Below are positions 13,227 through 26,299 of a stretch of 64,000 nt of DNA, one piece after another (the stretch's first letter is position 1; every line of letters starts with the position of its first letter). The DNA is taken from assembly GCF_008831285.2 (NCBI RefSeq), contig NC_045142.1, positions 12,662,716 to 12,726,715 of the forward strand, read 5' to 3'. The position numbers were made by a program, and so were the translations under genes. The stretch comes from Nymphaea colorata. Taxonomy: Eukaryota > Streptophyta > Magnoliopsida > Nymphaeales > Nymphaeaceae. A model generated the notes under the pieces. The model was not told where the DNA came from. It did not search any database and saw only the letters and a list, made by a program, of their open reading frames with translations.

Positions 13227-13234
13227 GGTAAAAG

Positions 13235-14375
13235 AATTGATAGTTTGAGCGATTGTCAGACTGGAAGACAAGCCTGGGCAGCTTCTTCCCATGTTATTGT
13301 CGTTGACAAGTTAATTGCAGCTGCATTTTTCTTTCGGTATATATGATGGATGTCCATCTCCAGTTCTTATGGTTCAACCACATATATTTGGTTACAACCA
13401 CTTTACATCTGAAAATTCACAAATAACTGCCTAAGCAACAGAATAATTCACGAACGAATTATCCTCAACAGGAAACCATTAAAATATATTTAAAAAGAAC
13501 CTTTTACCTCTAATAAGAAAGGGAACTTCTGTGAGAGTTTTTTCTTAATCCACATTTTTAATTCTGGTCTCTCCACGATTTCACTTTTTTCTTTTTAGAT
13601 GTGATTGTAGTGATAAAAGGCAAAGAGAGAGAGGTGACGTGGTGGAGAGATCAACGTGAAATTTCCTCTTTTTGAAGAAATTCTCTTTTTGTTTAAGGGT
13701 AAAATAGTTGTTTTAATATATTGTGAACATTTTTCATCTATGAAGTGTGTATTTGTATTTATAAACTTAGGCAATTATCCGTAATCTTGAAAACAGTAGG
13801 GAGTCCTTTATGAGTACATTGTTATGTAAGTTTCCCTCTATTTGGATGCTTACTCGTTTATTGCCTCTTTTGACACATTTGCTGAGTTCCCAGATTGTGC
13901 AATATTCTCCTGAACTTGCTTTTTCCTCTTCCGTTATTGTTTGGGCTAGTGCCTTTGCTCGTTTGCTCTATGAATCCTCTGTTCTCCAGAAATGAAATGC
14001 AGATCCAAGAGAACCCTTTCTTACTAGGCAGGGGATAAGGTAGGGTCACAGGGGAGCGGAAAAGGGACAACTTACCCCTCCATGACATGTTTTCCCAGAA
14101 GGAGTGAAGGTTCTAGCTTGGTTCATAATGTTTTCCACTGTTTAATCTTTGTTATGCTAGTTATATATTACCATTCATTTCATAGAATTCCTTAGATTTC
14201 TTGTCACTATTTCTCGAGATGGCATCACAGTAATCGCAGCACTGCTGGGATTTCTAGCTTCCTTATATAACGTGGTTGGAGAATCCAAGTTATTCTTCTT
14301 AGCTGCTAGCCTTTCTTTTTGTAACGTGAAATTCAAAGTTTTATCTTCAAATTGTACGTGCAATATAAGCAGGAT
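13235..14375. other. Non-coding stretch, no gene recognised
   Basis: Short ORFs only. This region is absent from the second copy of the large duplication, which jumps from the equivalent of about 11,672 to about 14,375. Confidence 0.5.
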
Positions 14376-15774
14376 CACGTAGATTGAGATTCACATTTTT
14401 CCTAGTGATTTAGTTCTGTAGCATTTTGAGACCAGATGGATGGTGGCGACTGCGAGGCAGAAGGCTTATCACATTGGAAGTCAAAGTGCTTCATGTAACA
14501 GTTCAATGGCGTGGACAGCAACAACAGATGGCTGATTATGTTCGTGGTTTCTTCACCTAGATCTTGTACCCTTCTCGTTCATGTAACTTGGGGACAATCT
14601 CTCTTTTGCCTCTGTGGGCAAAATAATCCGTCTCTGCAACACACAACAGGTTAGGATGCTGCTGTCCGTAGCACAACAGTCTCGAATTTTGTGCTTTTCG
14701 TAAGTGATGATCCATAATTTTGTGCTTTTCGTAAGTGACAAGGCTTTGAAAATTTGGAGATAGTAAAGCAGGTATCATATATATAGGCCGGCGACTTTCC
14801 CCATTTGCATAGGAGAAGAGTAGTGTTTGCCCAAGAAGATTGGGAGGAGAAATCGAGAAAACACGTACGCAAAAAAAACACAACAAAGATAGGGAGTGGA
14901 GATATTTGGAAATTATTTTAAAAGAGTGTCCTTTTTAGTCTTTTAATTTTATTGATTTTTGTTGTTTTTACAAAAAAGTTTATTTATTAATTATGAACAT
15001 TTTCGTCTTTTATTTCGTGCACCCGTATGATGTACACCCGCTTCGAAAGATATCGCCGGATGAAAGTGAATGTGTTCATATGTTCATAAATGCTCACACA
15101 AAAAGAAAAAAAGCAACAAAGATACACATGAACCAAAATAACTTTGACGGCAAAATGGAAGGGAGCCACATTCTTTTTGCTCTAATGGTTGTTAGCTCTT
15201 GGCGCAAAAAAGCTAGGGGTGGGCATCGGGCTGGCATCGGGCTGGCCTGATGTTCGAAACTCGGGCCCGATACTTGAAACCTGGGCCTGGCTTGGCCCCG
15301 GCCCGGACTGGCTATAATAAAAAAAATTTGAATGCAAAATATATTTTTAATAATAAAACATATATTTTTTAATAATAAAAAATATTTGTTTAAAAGTTAT
15401 CCAACTGGATTGGGCCCCAGTTGGGCCGATCTGGGTCTGCCCATCGAGCCCGGGATGGCAGGCCCAGCGCCGTCTACCGTCAGCTGAAGGAAAGCCTAAA
15501 TTTGCTATTGTCTAGGAGACACATGGGACATTAAAGTTAGTACAAACTAAAAACTGTCAATGATAGCTTTGTGGATGGCAACTACTGCGACGAATCCAGA
15601 ACAAAAAAAAGTGTGGTCTAGTAATTATGAAAATAATATAAAATAGAATGCCATGGATAAAAAGGATAAATGAATGATAATTTCTTATAGAACTGGAAAT
15701 GTTCTCATGAAATATAGATTAGATACCTCATGAACCCTGAACGATATATATTTCATTTCAATTAACAAAAGATT
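14376..15774. repeat. Duplicated non-coding segment (copy 1)
   Basis: Collinear with about 45,886-47,299. It includes a GC-rich stretch at 15,210-15,300 and 15,400-15,480 (GGGCCC-rich) separated by an AT-rich TTTTTAATAATAAAA tract, present in both copies. No gene is recognised. Confidence 0.6.
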
Positions 15775-16380
15775 TTTGAATTTCCGGACTTTGTATATAA
15801 CAAGCGGTGACGATAATCATGAAATTCGGCCCTGTCAAAAAATATCAAAGTAGACCAACCAAATAAACCAAGAGGGAAGGGTGACATTACCACGTAATTG
15901 TATCACGCAAAATCTGCAAATATAGCTAAGCACAAACCAAAATCATGCCCTCCATATATGGGTAGCACCTTTGATAGACTCAAAGTAAAATCATAACCGC
16001 AGTGATCCACTGTTTCCAAGACCCTTAAAGCCATCCACAACGAACAGGTAAATAGATGAGGCCCTCTGATGGTGGGTCCAATAACAGTAGCAAAACCAAG
16101 GAACACAATCTCGAAGGGATGAGCATATTCTGAAGTTAATTCAAAAGGTGTTACCAGAAGAAGAAATTCTCAACTCCCTATCAGCTATCTAATTGCAAAA
16201 AGAAAAAAATGAGCACATATATAAATTGGTTCACAAGTTCTGGCTGAGGGTACCAGGGAGGAAGTGGAAGAGTGGTTCGCAGATCCATGTATTTAAAGAC
16301 CAGATAAGAGACCAACATTATTGGAAGGTTCACACAGAAATGGTATACCATTAGCATTGTCATCCACTTCACCAGGGCAG
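15775..16380 (-). pseudogene. SMO2: Sterol 4-alpha-methyl oxidase 2 pseudogene, copy 1
   Basis: C-4 methylsterol oxidase type 2 (fatty-acid-hydroxylase superfamily; ER-membrane di-iron enzyme of phytosterol synthesis). Minus-strand exon from 16,380 after CAG: VYHFCVNLPIMLVSYLVFKY, then LPLPPW. Exon from about 16,158 to 15,949: TSEYAHPFEIVFLGFATVIG through LRVLETVDHCGYDF to LPIYGG. Exon from 15,831: AEFHDYRHRLLYTKSGN. These match SMO2 blocks in order. The exon that should carry the first two histidine boxes (HxxxH and HxxHH) is missing between the first two exons. The third box is damaged (HDYRH for HDYHH). The intron after LPIYGG would need a GC donor. The 5' exons are not found. Identification is confident; non-functional. 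Confidence 0.88.
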
Positions 16381-16390
16381 CTGCACAATT

Positions 16391-16914
16391 AGCTTTCTTT
16401 TGAAGAGTAAAATGAATGAGGACATCAAACAGCCAAATAATCCTGAAACTTCACTAGAATAAACTAACCTGAAATTTTTAGTCCAAGTGAAAAGAAAAAA
16501 TGAATCTTGCTCTTGGCACTTGTACTTTTCTTAATTATGAGCTAATAAACCAATGAAAATTTAGACTTATCTTTTGAGTATAATTTTAAATATAGGTCTC
16601 ATATTTTTAAATTTTCTCATATGAATCTGGGCTTTCAAATGACAACTCTCTGCCCTTTTTTCATTAGAAAAACCATCAAAATTAAAGACACTTATTTTTT
16701 TCAGTAAAACTGAACACATTTAAAGTTTTAATATTGCTAGATGCACTGAGCGCTTTTCTTTATATATATATATTTTTTATGTTTACTGAAGGGAAACTGC
16801 CTTGGGCATAAAACTTTCAAGGACATGCCCTTAGTTCTAGTTTACTTGGGGGTCTCTGTGAACCTATGATACATCTTTCAACTTTAGTGTTGTGTTTTCT
16901 TTTGTTTGAAGTCC
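16391..16914. other. AT-rich DNA upstream of the SMO2 relic
   Basis: The expected 5' SMO2 exons were looked for on the minus strand and not found. From about 16,537 the sequence has no counterpart in the second unit. Confidence 0.5.
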
Positions 16915-17005
16915 AAAGGAATCGGCAACTACAGGATTTGAACCTCAAATCCTTGAGGGTAAGCTACCTCGCCATCCGGTTGCACTATGCAACTTGAGGC
17001 AAGTG
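16915..17005 (-). mobile_element. Probable tRNA-derived SINE head
   Basis: Read on the minus strand: a tRNA-like segment with GGATGGCGAGGTAGCTTACC followed by the B-box-like GAGGTTCAAATCC (about 16,945-16,957). This is the spacing of a tRNA-derived RNA polymerase III promoter. The body and tail were not delimited. Confidence 0.45.
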
Positions 17006-18479
17006 AATACCAAAGTACATCTTTACCCTTTAAGGTTGATTTCCTAAAAGCAACTACTTTTTTGCAGGCAAATCCATTCCCACAGGGACAATGCCATTCA
17101 AACCTCTCCCTCCTAGCCGTCCGCACCCTATCCTTGTTGTCCAGACAGGGGATGTTGTTCTTCATGCTCTTGGGACATAAGGGGAACATATCGACGCTCC
17201 TCCTAACCCGGCCACTCTCCCATCTCTTCCACCCTCCTTTCCCGGTGTCTCTTTGGCCAAATTGTCAGCCTCACCGGGTCCAAACTCTCCGAAAAAAAAT
17301 TCGTTTGTCATTGTCCCATTCTCGTCGAGGAGTCCGACCATCCCGGACATCGATGAATAACTTAGAAACGGCGATGGTGGCGGCGACAGCAGCGGCAACA
17401 GGTAGGTGATTCGGTTGGTTTTCTGACATCCAGGGTGAGATTCATGAGGGGCGGAGAGGATACGCAGGTAGAGGGCGTCGTGAAGGAGCTGCTGTTGAAG
17501 AATGCTATCCACCATTGATCCCCGATCTTTTTCGCTAAACCTTACTTTCAAATTAGTGTTCGCAACGTTAATCTAAGTTAAAAAAAGGTGAAGAATGAAC
17601 TTAAAGCAGTTTAAAAAGACAAAGATTAAAGGAAATATAACTAATATGGTGGAAACGATTGTAAATATTTCCAATCATTTTTGTAAGTTTTGGTGCATCA
17701 TTTTCACAGTTGTACTTTTCAATATTATGGTTTTAATGTTGAAAGTGATTGAGGGGCACCCTTTGCATGTTTCTAGTTGAGAATTGAAAACGACTGAATC
17801 GGAGCCTTTGAGGGGGTTGGCACAATAGACGGGGTAGGGCCAGGTAGGCAGCTTGTTCTCGTTTAAAAATTTTCATCCATCAATTCTCTATGCTGCAAAA
17901 GTGTGGTCACCCATGCTGGTGGGGGCAGCACCTCGAGGCGCCAAAAGCGGACACTATACTTTAAGGGGATGAGAGGTTGGGTGGGATAATTGACTCTCTT
18001 ATGGGCAGTAGAAAGAATTATTGATTTGGAGGAAAGAAAAAAAAACATGCATTTAATTCTCACCAAGTTAGAGTTTTTAGCTATAGATGCCAAGAAACCA
18101 TTGCATTTTCTCCATTCTACTTCAACACCTTTCGCTTGAAGTTTGCTCCAAATCTATTGTGTGGAAACAAGCGATCTTGTTAGTATATTTCCAGATTTTC
18201 ACATCTCGGGACAAAGACATATTGGTTTGCAGACTTTCTATTATGTGTGGGGTTCCTGTCCACCCTTCTATCAATGCCCTCATGTCTTCTTCTGAGCATC
18301 TCCTTCACACTTCTGCCAATCTCATTCTCACTTAAACCATAACAGTTTCCTGAGACCTGCTTAATTAGGAACTCATTCTTCCAATGATCATTCCAACATT
18401 TCACTAATTATCCATTACCGACTGCCAGCAAAGATCTCTCCTCACTTTTTTCCATGCTGCCCAAACATCTTTCCATACA
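17006..18479. other. Stretch specific to unit 1, no gene recognised
   Basis: Part of a 1.8-kb segment (about 16,537-18,354) absent from the second unit. It holds a GC-richer patch at 17,090-17,410 with open frames on both strands; none shows a family motif. Whether it was inserted here or deleted there is unresolved. Confidence 0.45.
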
Positions 18480-18719
18480 GTTGCGTTTGATTTCTACGGA
18501 TCTCAAGTCTAAAGGGAACTGAAATCAACGGTAGTTGAAATTCACAACTTTAACAAACTATGGATTTTATCATCAAACTCCCAACATTGATCTCAAATCC
18601 AAGCTACATTGTGAAAAAAATGGATTGGTGTCCGATCTAAAGGGGTCGGACCTCAAAACCATGGATCTGAGATCAACATGTCACCGTAGATCTGAGGTCT
18701 GTAGTAATCAAGTGTAACC
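18480..18719. mobile_element. MITE with about 27-bp TIRs, copy 1
   Basis: The left end GTTGCGTTTGATTTCTACGG is matched by the reverse complement of the right end, GGTTACACTTGATTACTACA, followed in both by GA.CTCA. It is collinear with 48,276-48,513 in unit 2, so it was present before the segmental duplication. It is non-coding. The duplication at the insertion site is degenerate (TA/TAA-like), suggesting Tourist or Stowaway kinship. Confidence 0.6.
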
Positions 18720-19489
18720 TAAAGAAGAGGAACATTACACTTTAAAATTTCCTCTCATACACCCTTCTCTGCAAATATTTAACTTTCTATATGACTAACC
18801 ATCAACCCCCTCCTGAAATAGGACACCTGGCTAAAAATCCAAATTAGCCACGTCTCCTTATTCTAACGCATTGCTCCAATAGAGGCAATGATAGCATTTT
18901 CAAGAGAGGGGATGAGGTTTTTGCTTGCCCTCCGCATCTCCCTACAAAAAGTTGTTCATAATTGTTTCCATTATTTTCATAACTTTATGTGGATATTTAA
19001 GTACAAGCATCTAATAACGAAAGAATGCCACCATAACAACCTTGATTAGATGTAACTTTCTAGCATTTAGAACAGTTTATCCTTTTCACAGGCATAAGTT
19101 GCTCTACATTTTGAGGATCATAGGGTCCCCAGCTCACATTTAAAAAAGCGCGGCTAAGAGGAATTCCCGGGTACCTCGTAGGAGACCTTTCATCTATCCC
19201 ATATAATTTCCAAGCCTACCAGCATCCATATCAGGCAAACATTTTTATGATGATTAATTCACATCTCTGCATAACATTGAAACTGCTATAATAACCTTAA
19301 ACGGCCTCAATGACCTCTTGTCAGCTTTCAGAGACACCAACACATAATCAATACATAATGTTAAGATGACACTTGCAGCTCTTCTATATAATCTCGACGC
19401 TTTTATATGCATTTCCATTGTTTCATCATGCAACTTTTAGCTAAAAAATTTTCATGACTGTTAGAAACAAGTATGGGGACAAGGGATCT

Positions 19490-20400
19490 TCTTACCTCAA
19501 TCCATGTTTGTTCTCGAAGTAATTACTCCTCAACCCATTAACGAGAACTTTGTAGAAAGCATTTTCAACACGTCATGACCTTGCCAATCCATTCAATGTG
19601 AAATCTCATATGCTTCATGGCTGCAATTAGGAAATTCCAATTTAGATAATCATATGCTTTAGCGAAATCTATTTTCCAACATACACTTGGCGACTTACCT
19701 CTGACCAATGAACAAACCATTTTGTGTGCAGGTAGAAAGCAATGGTGACTATTCCTACTTGCCAAGAAAGCTCCTTGTTGTGCTGAGATAATTTTTCCAA
19801 CAATCCATTCATTATTACTAAATGAATTTTAGAATACTAATTTTTTAAGCTATAGGCTTATAGTTGGAGATATGAATGAGAGATCTGATGTAGGAATCAA
19901 TACAAAGTGGTTCTTCTCCAGGTTTTTAACCAATTTGCCATTTCAACGAAGTCTCTTATTGCATTCGAGACATCTTCACCAACTATAGTTCAATGTTTCT
20001 AACAAAAATAATTTAGGAACTCATTCGATCTTGAAGCACCATTAGTCTTTGCCCCAAAAACTTCGGAACTTCCCTTGAATTGCTTGGAAGTGTTTCTGCT
20101 GAATCACGATTTTTATAAAACTTCTTGAAATGTCCATAATAAGCCCACTAAATTTTCTCTTGATTATAAAGCTTCCTTCATCTATCTCAATACTAGAAAT
20201 ATCCTTCTTCAACCTTCTCTTCTTCAGCATGTTATGGAAAAAACCACTGTTCTCATCTTCTAATTTTGACCACAATGCCCTAACTTTCTAGGACCAATAT
20301 TCTTCTTCTATTAGTGCTTCCATGAGTGAAAATCTAGTTTGTAACTCTTTTTACATGTCATTCAACAGGATCCATTTCATGACAATAATGCAATTCCTCT
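19490..20400 (-). pseudogene. LINE (non-LTR retrotransposon) relic, minus
   Basis: Minus-strand fragments read WSKLEDENSGFFHNMLKKRR and ISSIEIDEGSFIIKR (20,275-20,042), the linker between endonuclease and reverse transcriptase in plant L1-type LINEs. Further on come SAQQGAFLASR, MVCSLVRGKSPSVCWKIDFA, KAYDYLNWNFL and MKHMRFHIEWIGKVM (19,800-19,565), reverse transcriptase blocks. Frame breaks lie between them and the YxDD box is not visible, so this is a dead fragment. An inverted relative lies at 62,560-63,300. Confidence 0.8.
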
Positions 20401-20984
20401 AGCTCCCTTTGCAAATACTGGACGTCTAACTTTAGTACTATTTCTACCCCAAATTTTCTCCCATTTGTTGACCAGGTCTGAGTGGATCCAACTCTAATAT
20501 CCTAAGACCCAATTTATCAGAAATTCAGCCCCTTCAAAGTCATACTACTTTATGCATTTATGAAAACCCAAGCAGAAGTGGGCCTGAAATTGATTTAATT
20601 TTAGGAAGCCATAACTCTTAGCTTAGAGCTCCGATTTAGGCATATAATAGTTCGTTGAAAAGCCCTAGATATTCTCTGTCTAAATCCAAAATTCATTCCA
20701 ATCAGCCTTCCAAATTTGCCATGCCTTGCAGACTATTTCTGTAGTTTTCTATAGAAAACTATTGCTTGAACCTTGGACTTCCACCTAAGGACTAGAAGCT
20801 TGAAAGATGTAGTTCTAGACCTTATTCTTGTGTTTCATTGATTAAAGAGTGGCAATTCATGCATTTAGATGTTTGGTATTGCATTTCATGACATTTTGGA
20901 GCACATATAATGTGTTGTTTAGTCTCTTTATGGGTCATTTGATAGCAAATAAACTTTGTGTTGTCTCATTAATCAACTGATCAA

Positions 20985-21345
20985 AAGACTGGGACAAGTT
21001 CATCAAACGCTATAACTATTGTTCAATGCACCTACTTTAATTTTTGGGATAGATTTATGGGGCACACACAAAGTGTTTTTATTGTCAAACTACTCGTTAG
21101 TATATTATGCTTTTGTCATTTTAGTGTCACTTTGCTTCTGTTGCTTTCATTGCATGTTAATTATGGACAAGTTGATCAAAGGCTAGAATTATCGTTCAAT
21201 GGACCTACTTTAATTTTTGGGATAGATTTATGAGATACACACAAAGTGTTCCTGTTGCCAAACTACCTGTTAGTGTATTCCGCTTTGTACTGTCACTTTC
21301 TTTGCTTCTAATGCTTCCATCTCATGTTAAGTATGGCGCCTTGCT
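20985..21345. repeat. Two-unit tandem repeat of about 180 bp
   Basis: Two direct units share the block CCTACTTTAATTTTTGGGAT and then ACACACAAAGTGTT, a CAAACTAC stretch and a GCTTC..ATGTTAA end. Related units occur in inverted orientation at about 61,090-61,640. Confidence 0.75.
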
Positions 21346-24300
21346 TATTTTAGTACATTTCATTGTTGGAACTTGATTTTCTACAGCTTTTAGAAGTTCC
21401 ATTTGTTTTTCTCCAAACTAAAGCCATTAGTCCCCTTTAGTAATAGAGGCAAGCATTTGCCTCTTTCGAATTTTACTTTCTGCTTTTGTAGGGAACCAAA
21501 AATTAGCTTGTGTTACAGAAGCCGTAACTTCAAGTCCCAAGCTTAGTTTTTCATGATCTATATGTCCCTGGAAAGCTTCAGATCATGTCCCATAGCTACC
21601 CCCAAAATTTTCTAGAAATGATGTTCATTTGGTTATCTCACTTTGTTTTAGCAAAACCTGTTTCCTTCGTTTCTGTAGAAAACTAAAATTCTCAGAACTT
21701 AGAAAATGTATTTCTCTTGTTTTAGAACTCCAAATTTTTATGATTTACATGTCCTTAGAAAGACACTATTTGTCTAATTTCTAACTACAAAATTTCAGCT
21801 AAAACCGAGCTCACTTGAAGGTTGTTTGCCCAAAATAGTACAATCTATTTTTTGCAAAGCCCTGAATTTTAGGATTCCTTAAAATCCAGAACTTGTATGA
21901 ACTTGTTTGACTTTCTCTCTTTTACTATAGGACTCCGATATGGTCTCAATTGCCTCCAACCAACCCTAGGGCCTGTCTAGAGCCAATATCCCAAATTTCA
22001 TTTCATTTGACCTTGTTTCCCTAGTTTTTATTGAAGTCAAACATGGATGTTGTGAACCAAGTTATTTTTCATTGCATGTCATATTTGTGTTCTTTTGGTG
22101 GCTCAATGAAGCATAAGATGCTATTGGGAACAACTTCATGTCATTGATGTGATATGAGGAAGCGTACACCAATATTCATTTGTTTAAGTTTTTATATTTT
22201 CTAAATAAATTATATTTTTTTTATTTTATTGAAATATTTCTATCTATATTTAATGGGCATGCATCATATAGTATTCATGCATATACACACACATTACTTT
22301 CCATTCACGTTAAGCACAAAGCATGTCTCAACAAAAATCAAGAAAGATGAATTCAATTTATGTATTTTGCCCATAGATGCAACATAAAAAGGTTCATCTC
22401 CTCTTAATTTCTCCAAGAAACACATTATTTTCCACATTTAGAGGCATGCAAGTTAGGGTTTTCCAAATTCTTAGTTAAATTTTATACATTCAAACATAAA
22501 AATGCTAGGTCATCCCCACATTTAGGATTTTATTTTAGCTCAGTCAGATGTGAGTCCACTAACCGGCCTCTTTAAGTCAATTGACCATCCCCTTTCTCTA
22601 GATTTGGCCATGTTATTTTCTACTTAAAAAATGGATTTTCAAAGATTCCCTGATTATCCACTTTAAGCCAAAGAAACTTTCATTTTTCCTCTAGTTAGTT
22701 AGGTTGTCCCCTTTAAGATGCAAAAATTGTTCTTGCATTCCTTCTCATTTAAATGCTTTTGTTTTCAAAATGAATTTCAAAGTTCCTACTAAATTTAGAT
22801 TTTAAATTTACGATTAGTTTTCCTCTTTGTATCAAACCTTACCCTGCCAGAGTCGACCCTTAGAATTGACCCTAGATCCAACTCTGAAGCAAGACTCAAC
22901 ATCAACATGCCTAGATCATAACTGTCTTCCAATTAGGACTGGACTTCAATGCCCCTTTAGCCTGATCCCAGACTTTATTTCTTTTAAAATCTAGGTTTAA
23001 CCATCTTTACATCTCTTTTCAAACATAATTTTTATGCCATCACTTTTCGAAACTCATGCATCATGTAGATTTAGGATGCACACATGAACCACATGATGAA
23101 AGGGTTTTCCTAAGAAAATTATGTGTATTTCTAAAATACTAGAGGTCTAATTAGGGTTTACAATTCTACTTGCTTATTGCATCATTTTCCTACAACAAGC
23201 CTATTTCAAATCAGCATGCATTCACATAGGCATTTCTAGGTCTATATTGAAACACATAGTTAATATTTAGGCATTGCTCAACCCTTGCTTTGGTTACTCC
23301 TGGTGAGGGCACCAGGAACAACTAAAGCTTGTACCGACAGGTTCGGTCCCATTTCCCAATTCTTTTATCCCATATTTTAAAATAGTGGCAGGTATATCTT
23401 TCCAAGTTTCCCATCATTTGCTGTCAAAATTTTTCATATATAAGCAAGTGTTGAGCACTCAGATCAATCTTTGCCCAGAACAATCTGAAGCTCTATTCTT
23501 GGGTCAAGGAAGGTGAGTTGAGTTCAAGTTTGGCTTACCCAAGCTTGACTTGTGCTCCAACAGCCCTACCTCCCTCAAGCTCAGCTAATGTGCTCCATTA
23601 AGAATAGTAAATTGTGATTTACATTAATATCATTCAAGAGCTAGGTAATCCCCACTTATTTCTGCTCACATCTAGCAGTTAAGGGAATTAAGTTTGTCAT
23701 TTTTGAAAATTGTGAATTTCTAAATCTGTTAATTTACTATTCAGAGATGTGGTAGAAAAGGTATTCAGAGATGCAATCCAGATGACTCAACAGATTGAGA
23801 AGGAAATCACGGGAAGAAAAGATATTGAGAGATAAAATCTAGTTGCCTCAGCAGATTGCAAATGAAATCATTACTCAGTTAGTCGTGTTGCCAAGTTGAT
23901 AGATGCTTTCAACAAGAAAGAGGCAAGTCAATCTGATGATCTTAGAGTGCTGATAAGTCCGACAAAAAAATCTCAAATACTAATGTTAAAAAATTTGTTG
24001 ATGACCATCATGGAAATCTTGTAACCAACTCTCCTCAAATAAAGGAGAGGCTTGAGTTGGCAGTCCACTATATTATGGAGAAGCTTGTCACATGGTATGG
24101 CATGGTGGAAGTACTTTTCTCATGTCCTTAGGTGATTCAATCCATGAAACCACGTAAATATGTTTCTCTTCTCTTTTCGAGCCTTCATTTTGCATCATTT
24201 GCATTTCATCAAGATTCATCCTTCGTAGTTGGTTGAGTTTCGCCAAAGTCTTTGTGTTTTCATTCCCATTCCTCGAGGCTTTTTGTTGTTCAATTCACTT

Positions 24301-24385
24301 TTTTTTTTCCAATAACTTGGATCTGAAATTCTATATGCTCATGGAATTCTGGATCTAATTGCTGATTGGCAATATTGGTTTATGC
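21346..24385. repeat. Duplicated non-coding segment (copy 1)
   Basis: From about 21,640 onwards this is collinear with 49,070-51,836. The copies differ by scattered substitutions and small indels. No conserved protein is recognised; a CTACTATATTATGGAG-containing stretch near 24,060 gives short frames only. The part 21,640-21,870 recurs in inverted form at 60,450-60,680. Confidence 0.65.
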
Positions 24386-25450
24386 TTACGTAATTATTTG
24401 TGAGGTATATGCCAATAAGCAAGATCCTGATGTACTTGAGACATGAGAAAAGACCAGGAGGAAAGTACATTTGTAGCTATTAGTATTAAGCAAATTTTCA
24501 GGAAAAAATATCCAATCAGTACTGAGAGCTCTTCTCATGCAATTTGCATCTCCATGATTGAGTATAAGATATATGAAGTATTCTGCTGAAGTGGAATAAT
24601 ATATCCAGCCAATCAACTAAAGATATTATGGAGGAAAACAACTCAGATACGTAAGCCACTGGGCTGTGTCATGTGGTTGGTTCCAGTTTCAGCATTATAC
24701 AAACTATAGTATGACTGCCCTTCTACAAGAACTTGGAAAAGAAATTTTGGGAGAAAAGAGTTGTTCATATTCTTTGCGGGGTCCTACTACCAGAACTTTC
24801 ATAGTTACAAGAGTCTAGAAGACTAAGTTTATAGAAAAGAATGTCCATCTAAAATATCCAATGCTGCTCCCGTCTTCCTCTCCCATCTCCAGCATCTGAA
24901 ACCTTCCACGTTTTAAATGGTGTATTGGAACTCTCTGTTGTAACCTTCTCATCATGACTGGCTTTGTTGGAAACAACGTCCTTGAATTTGTTCCAGATGA
25001 CTTCCTTCACCTGTATTCTCTTTGGTTGCAATGGCGTCAAGGCAGCTCCTAAACCTCTATTCACAGATTGCGTTCTGTCCATGTTGTTTACACTGCACTG
25101 CCTGATGGCAAATGGATAGATGGGAAGCCAGGTGAAGAGCTTTTAGTTTGAGAAATAGTAGAAGTAGTATGTAAAGCAGGGATGTGTGCAATTTACAGGC
25201 AGTGTAGAGAGAGAAAATTCTTTGCTTCTATACCAAGTCAGTGAAGGGATCCATGTTGAGCCCCTCAAGATGCTATTCAACATAACCTCTATTTTATGGC
25301 AATGAAGACTCTTTTCTTCAAAGTTTGACAATAAGGGGCTATAGGACATGTGACTGGACAATGATTGCTTGACATGGGTCAATTATGAACTTATGATTTG
25401 CTTTGGTATTACCAATTTCCACTTGGTTAAAACAGCTTATAAATACACCA
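24386..25450 (-). repeat. Repeat block X, copy 2 (minus)
   Basis: Reverse complement of copy 1 (7328-8470), and collinear in the same orientation with 51,840-52,860. With copy 3 at 35,100-35,845 it forms a head-to-head pair around the palindrome centred near 26,390. Confidence 0.85.
24849..25082 (-). CDS. Unrecognised small ORF X, copy 2
   Basis: A 77-residue frame starting MDRTQSVNRGLGAALTPLQP, continuing with KRIQVKEVIWNKFKDVVSNK and ending GRREQHWIF. It is longer than copy 1 at both ends. There is no known domain. Retention of one frame across four copies is the only argument that it codes. Confidence 0.4.
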   Translation of the reverse strand: MDRTQSVNRGLGAALTPLQPKRIQVKEVIWNKFKDVVSNKASHDEKVTTESSNTPFKTWKVSDAGDGRGRREQHWIF

Positions 25451-26221
25451 TGTACCATATAGCTCCTTTGTTTTTATCTAGTTGGTGTTTATCATTATTG
25501 CTTAAGTTGGTTAGATAGTTGATAGTAAGAGATCTTCTGTTGTTTTTTTTTCTTTGGTGTTTATAATCATTCATTAAATTGTTTGGTGTAATGCTATTTC
25601 TAACACCATAGTCATATGTAGACTAGCTTCCAACTTTCGATTTGCCTGCTTTTGCTCACATAGATCGCCTCATCCATCCTTTTGCATTTGCTGGTAGGTT
25701 CCAAGAGTTTTTAATCACCCAAAGCAGATTAAAAGATGCTGTTCAGTAGTGCTGATCGAACATGAAAATACTCTATTACAGTCTGGGACTCATTTGGAAG
25801 AGGAAAAGAAAATAGTAACTAAGAGAATTCACAAATTGATCTGCTAATGATTATGGAAATGAAGTGAATACTAAGTTCATCAGGCTTAATCAGTATAAAA
25901 AATTATGGTTATTAATGAGTTCAGGGTCGTAAAACAGTAAGAAAAGAAAACCAGAGCAATGGTATCTGATTCAGATGCAACAACTGTATCATTTTTCCAT
26001 CCATTCAATGTCAGGAAAACAGAAAGCCTCTCCTCATCCAAAAGCAAATTTGCTAAGAACAAGGCAAAGAGAGGGAAACAAAACAATGGAGAGATTCCTA
26101 CGTTACAGAAGGAGAGGGAAAGATATGTTTCACCGGAGAGATCAATCTCCCTTCTTCCACTCCACCTCTAAGCTCTAGGCTTACATGATATCTGCTTTCT
26201 TCAAACTGTTTTCCTATCTCA
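25451..26221. repeat. Left arm of large palindrome, unit 1
   Basis: Collinear with 52,860-53,905 of unit 2. Its reverse complement recurs in two pieces: 25,640-25,990 at 34,640-35,080, and 26,000-26,200 at 32,540-32,715. It lies between X copy 2 and the hairpin centre. The short frames (25,959-26,178) show no known motif. Confidence 0.7.
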
Positions 26222-26265
26222 TTTTCTGCAACTTATCAGACTGAACGCACAGAGGAGAATACTCC

Positions 26266-26299
<34 letters not shown>

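Noticed and set aside
16929-17551. Overlapping GC-rich ORFs on both strands
   Set aside because: No conserved motif, absent from unit 2, and open frames on both strands suggest composition rather than coding.
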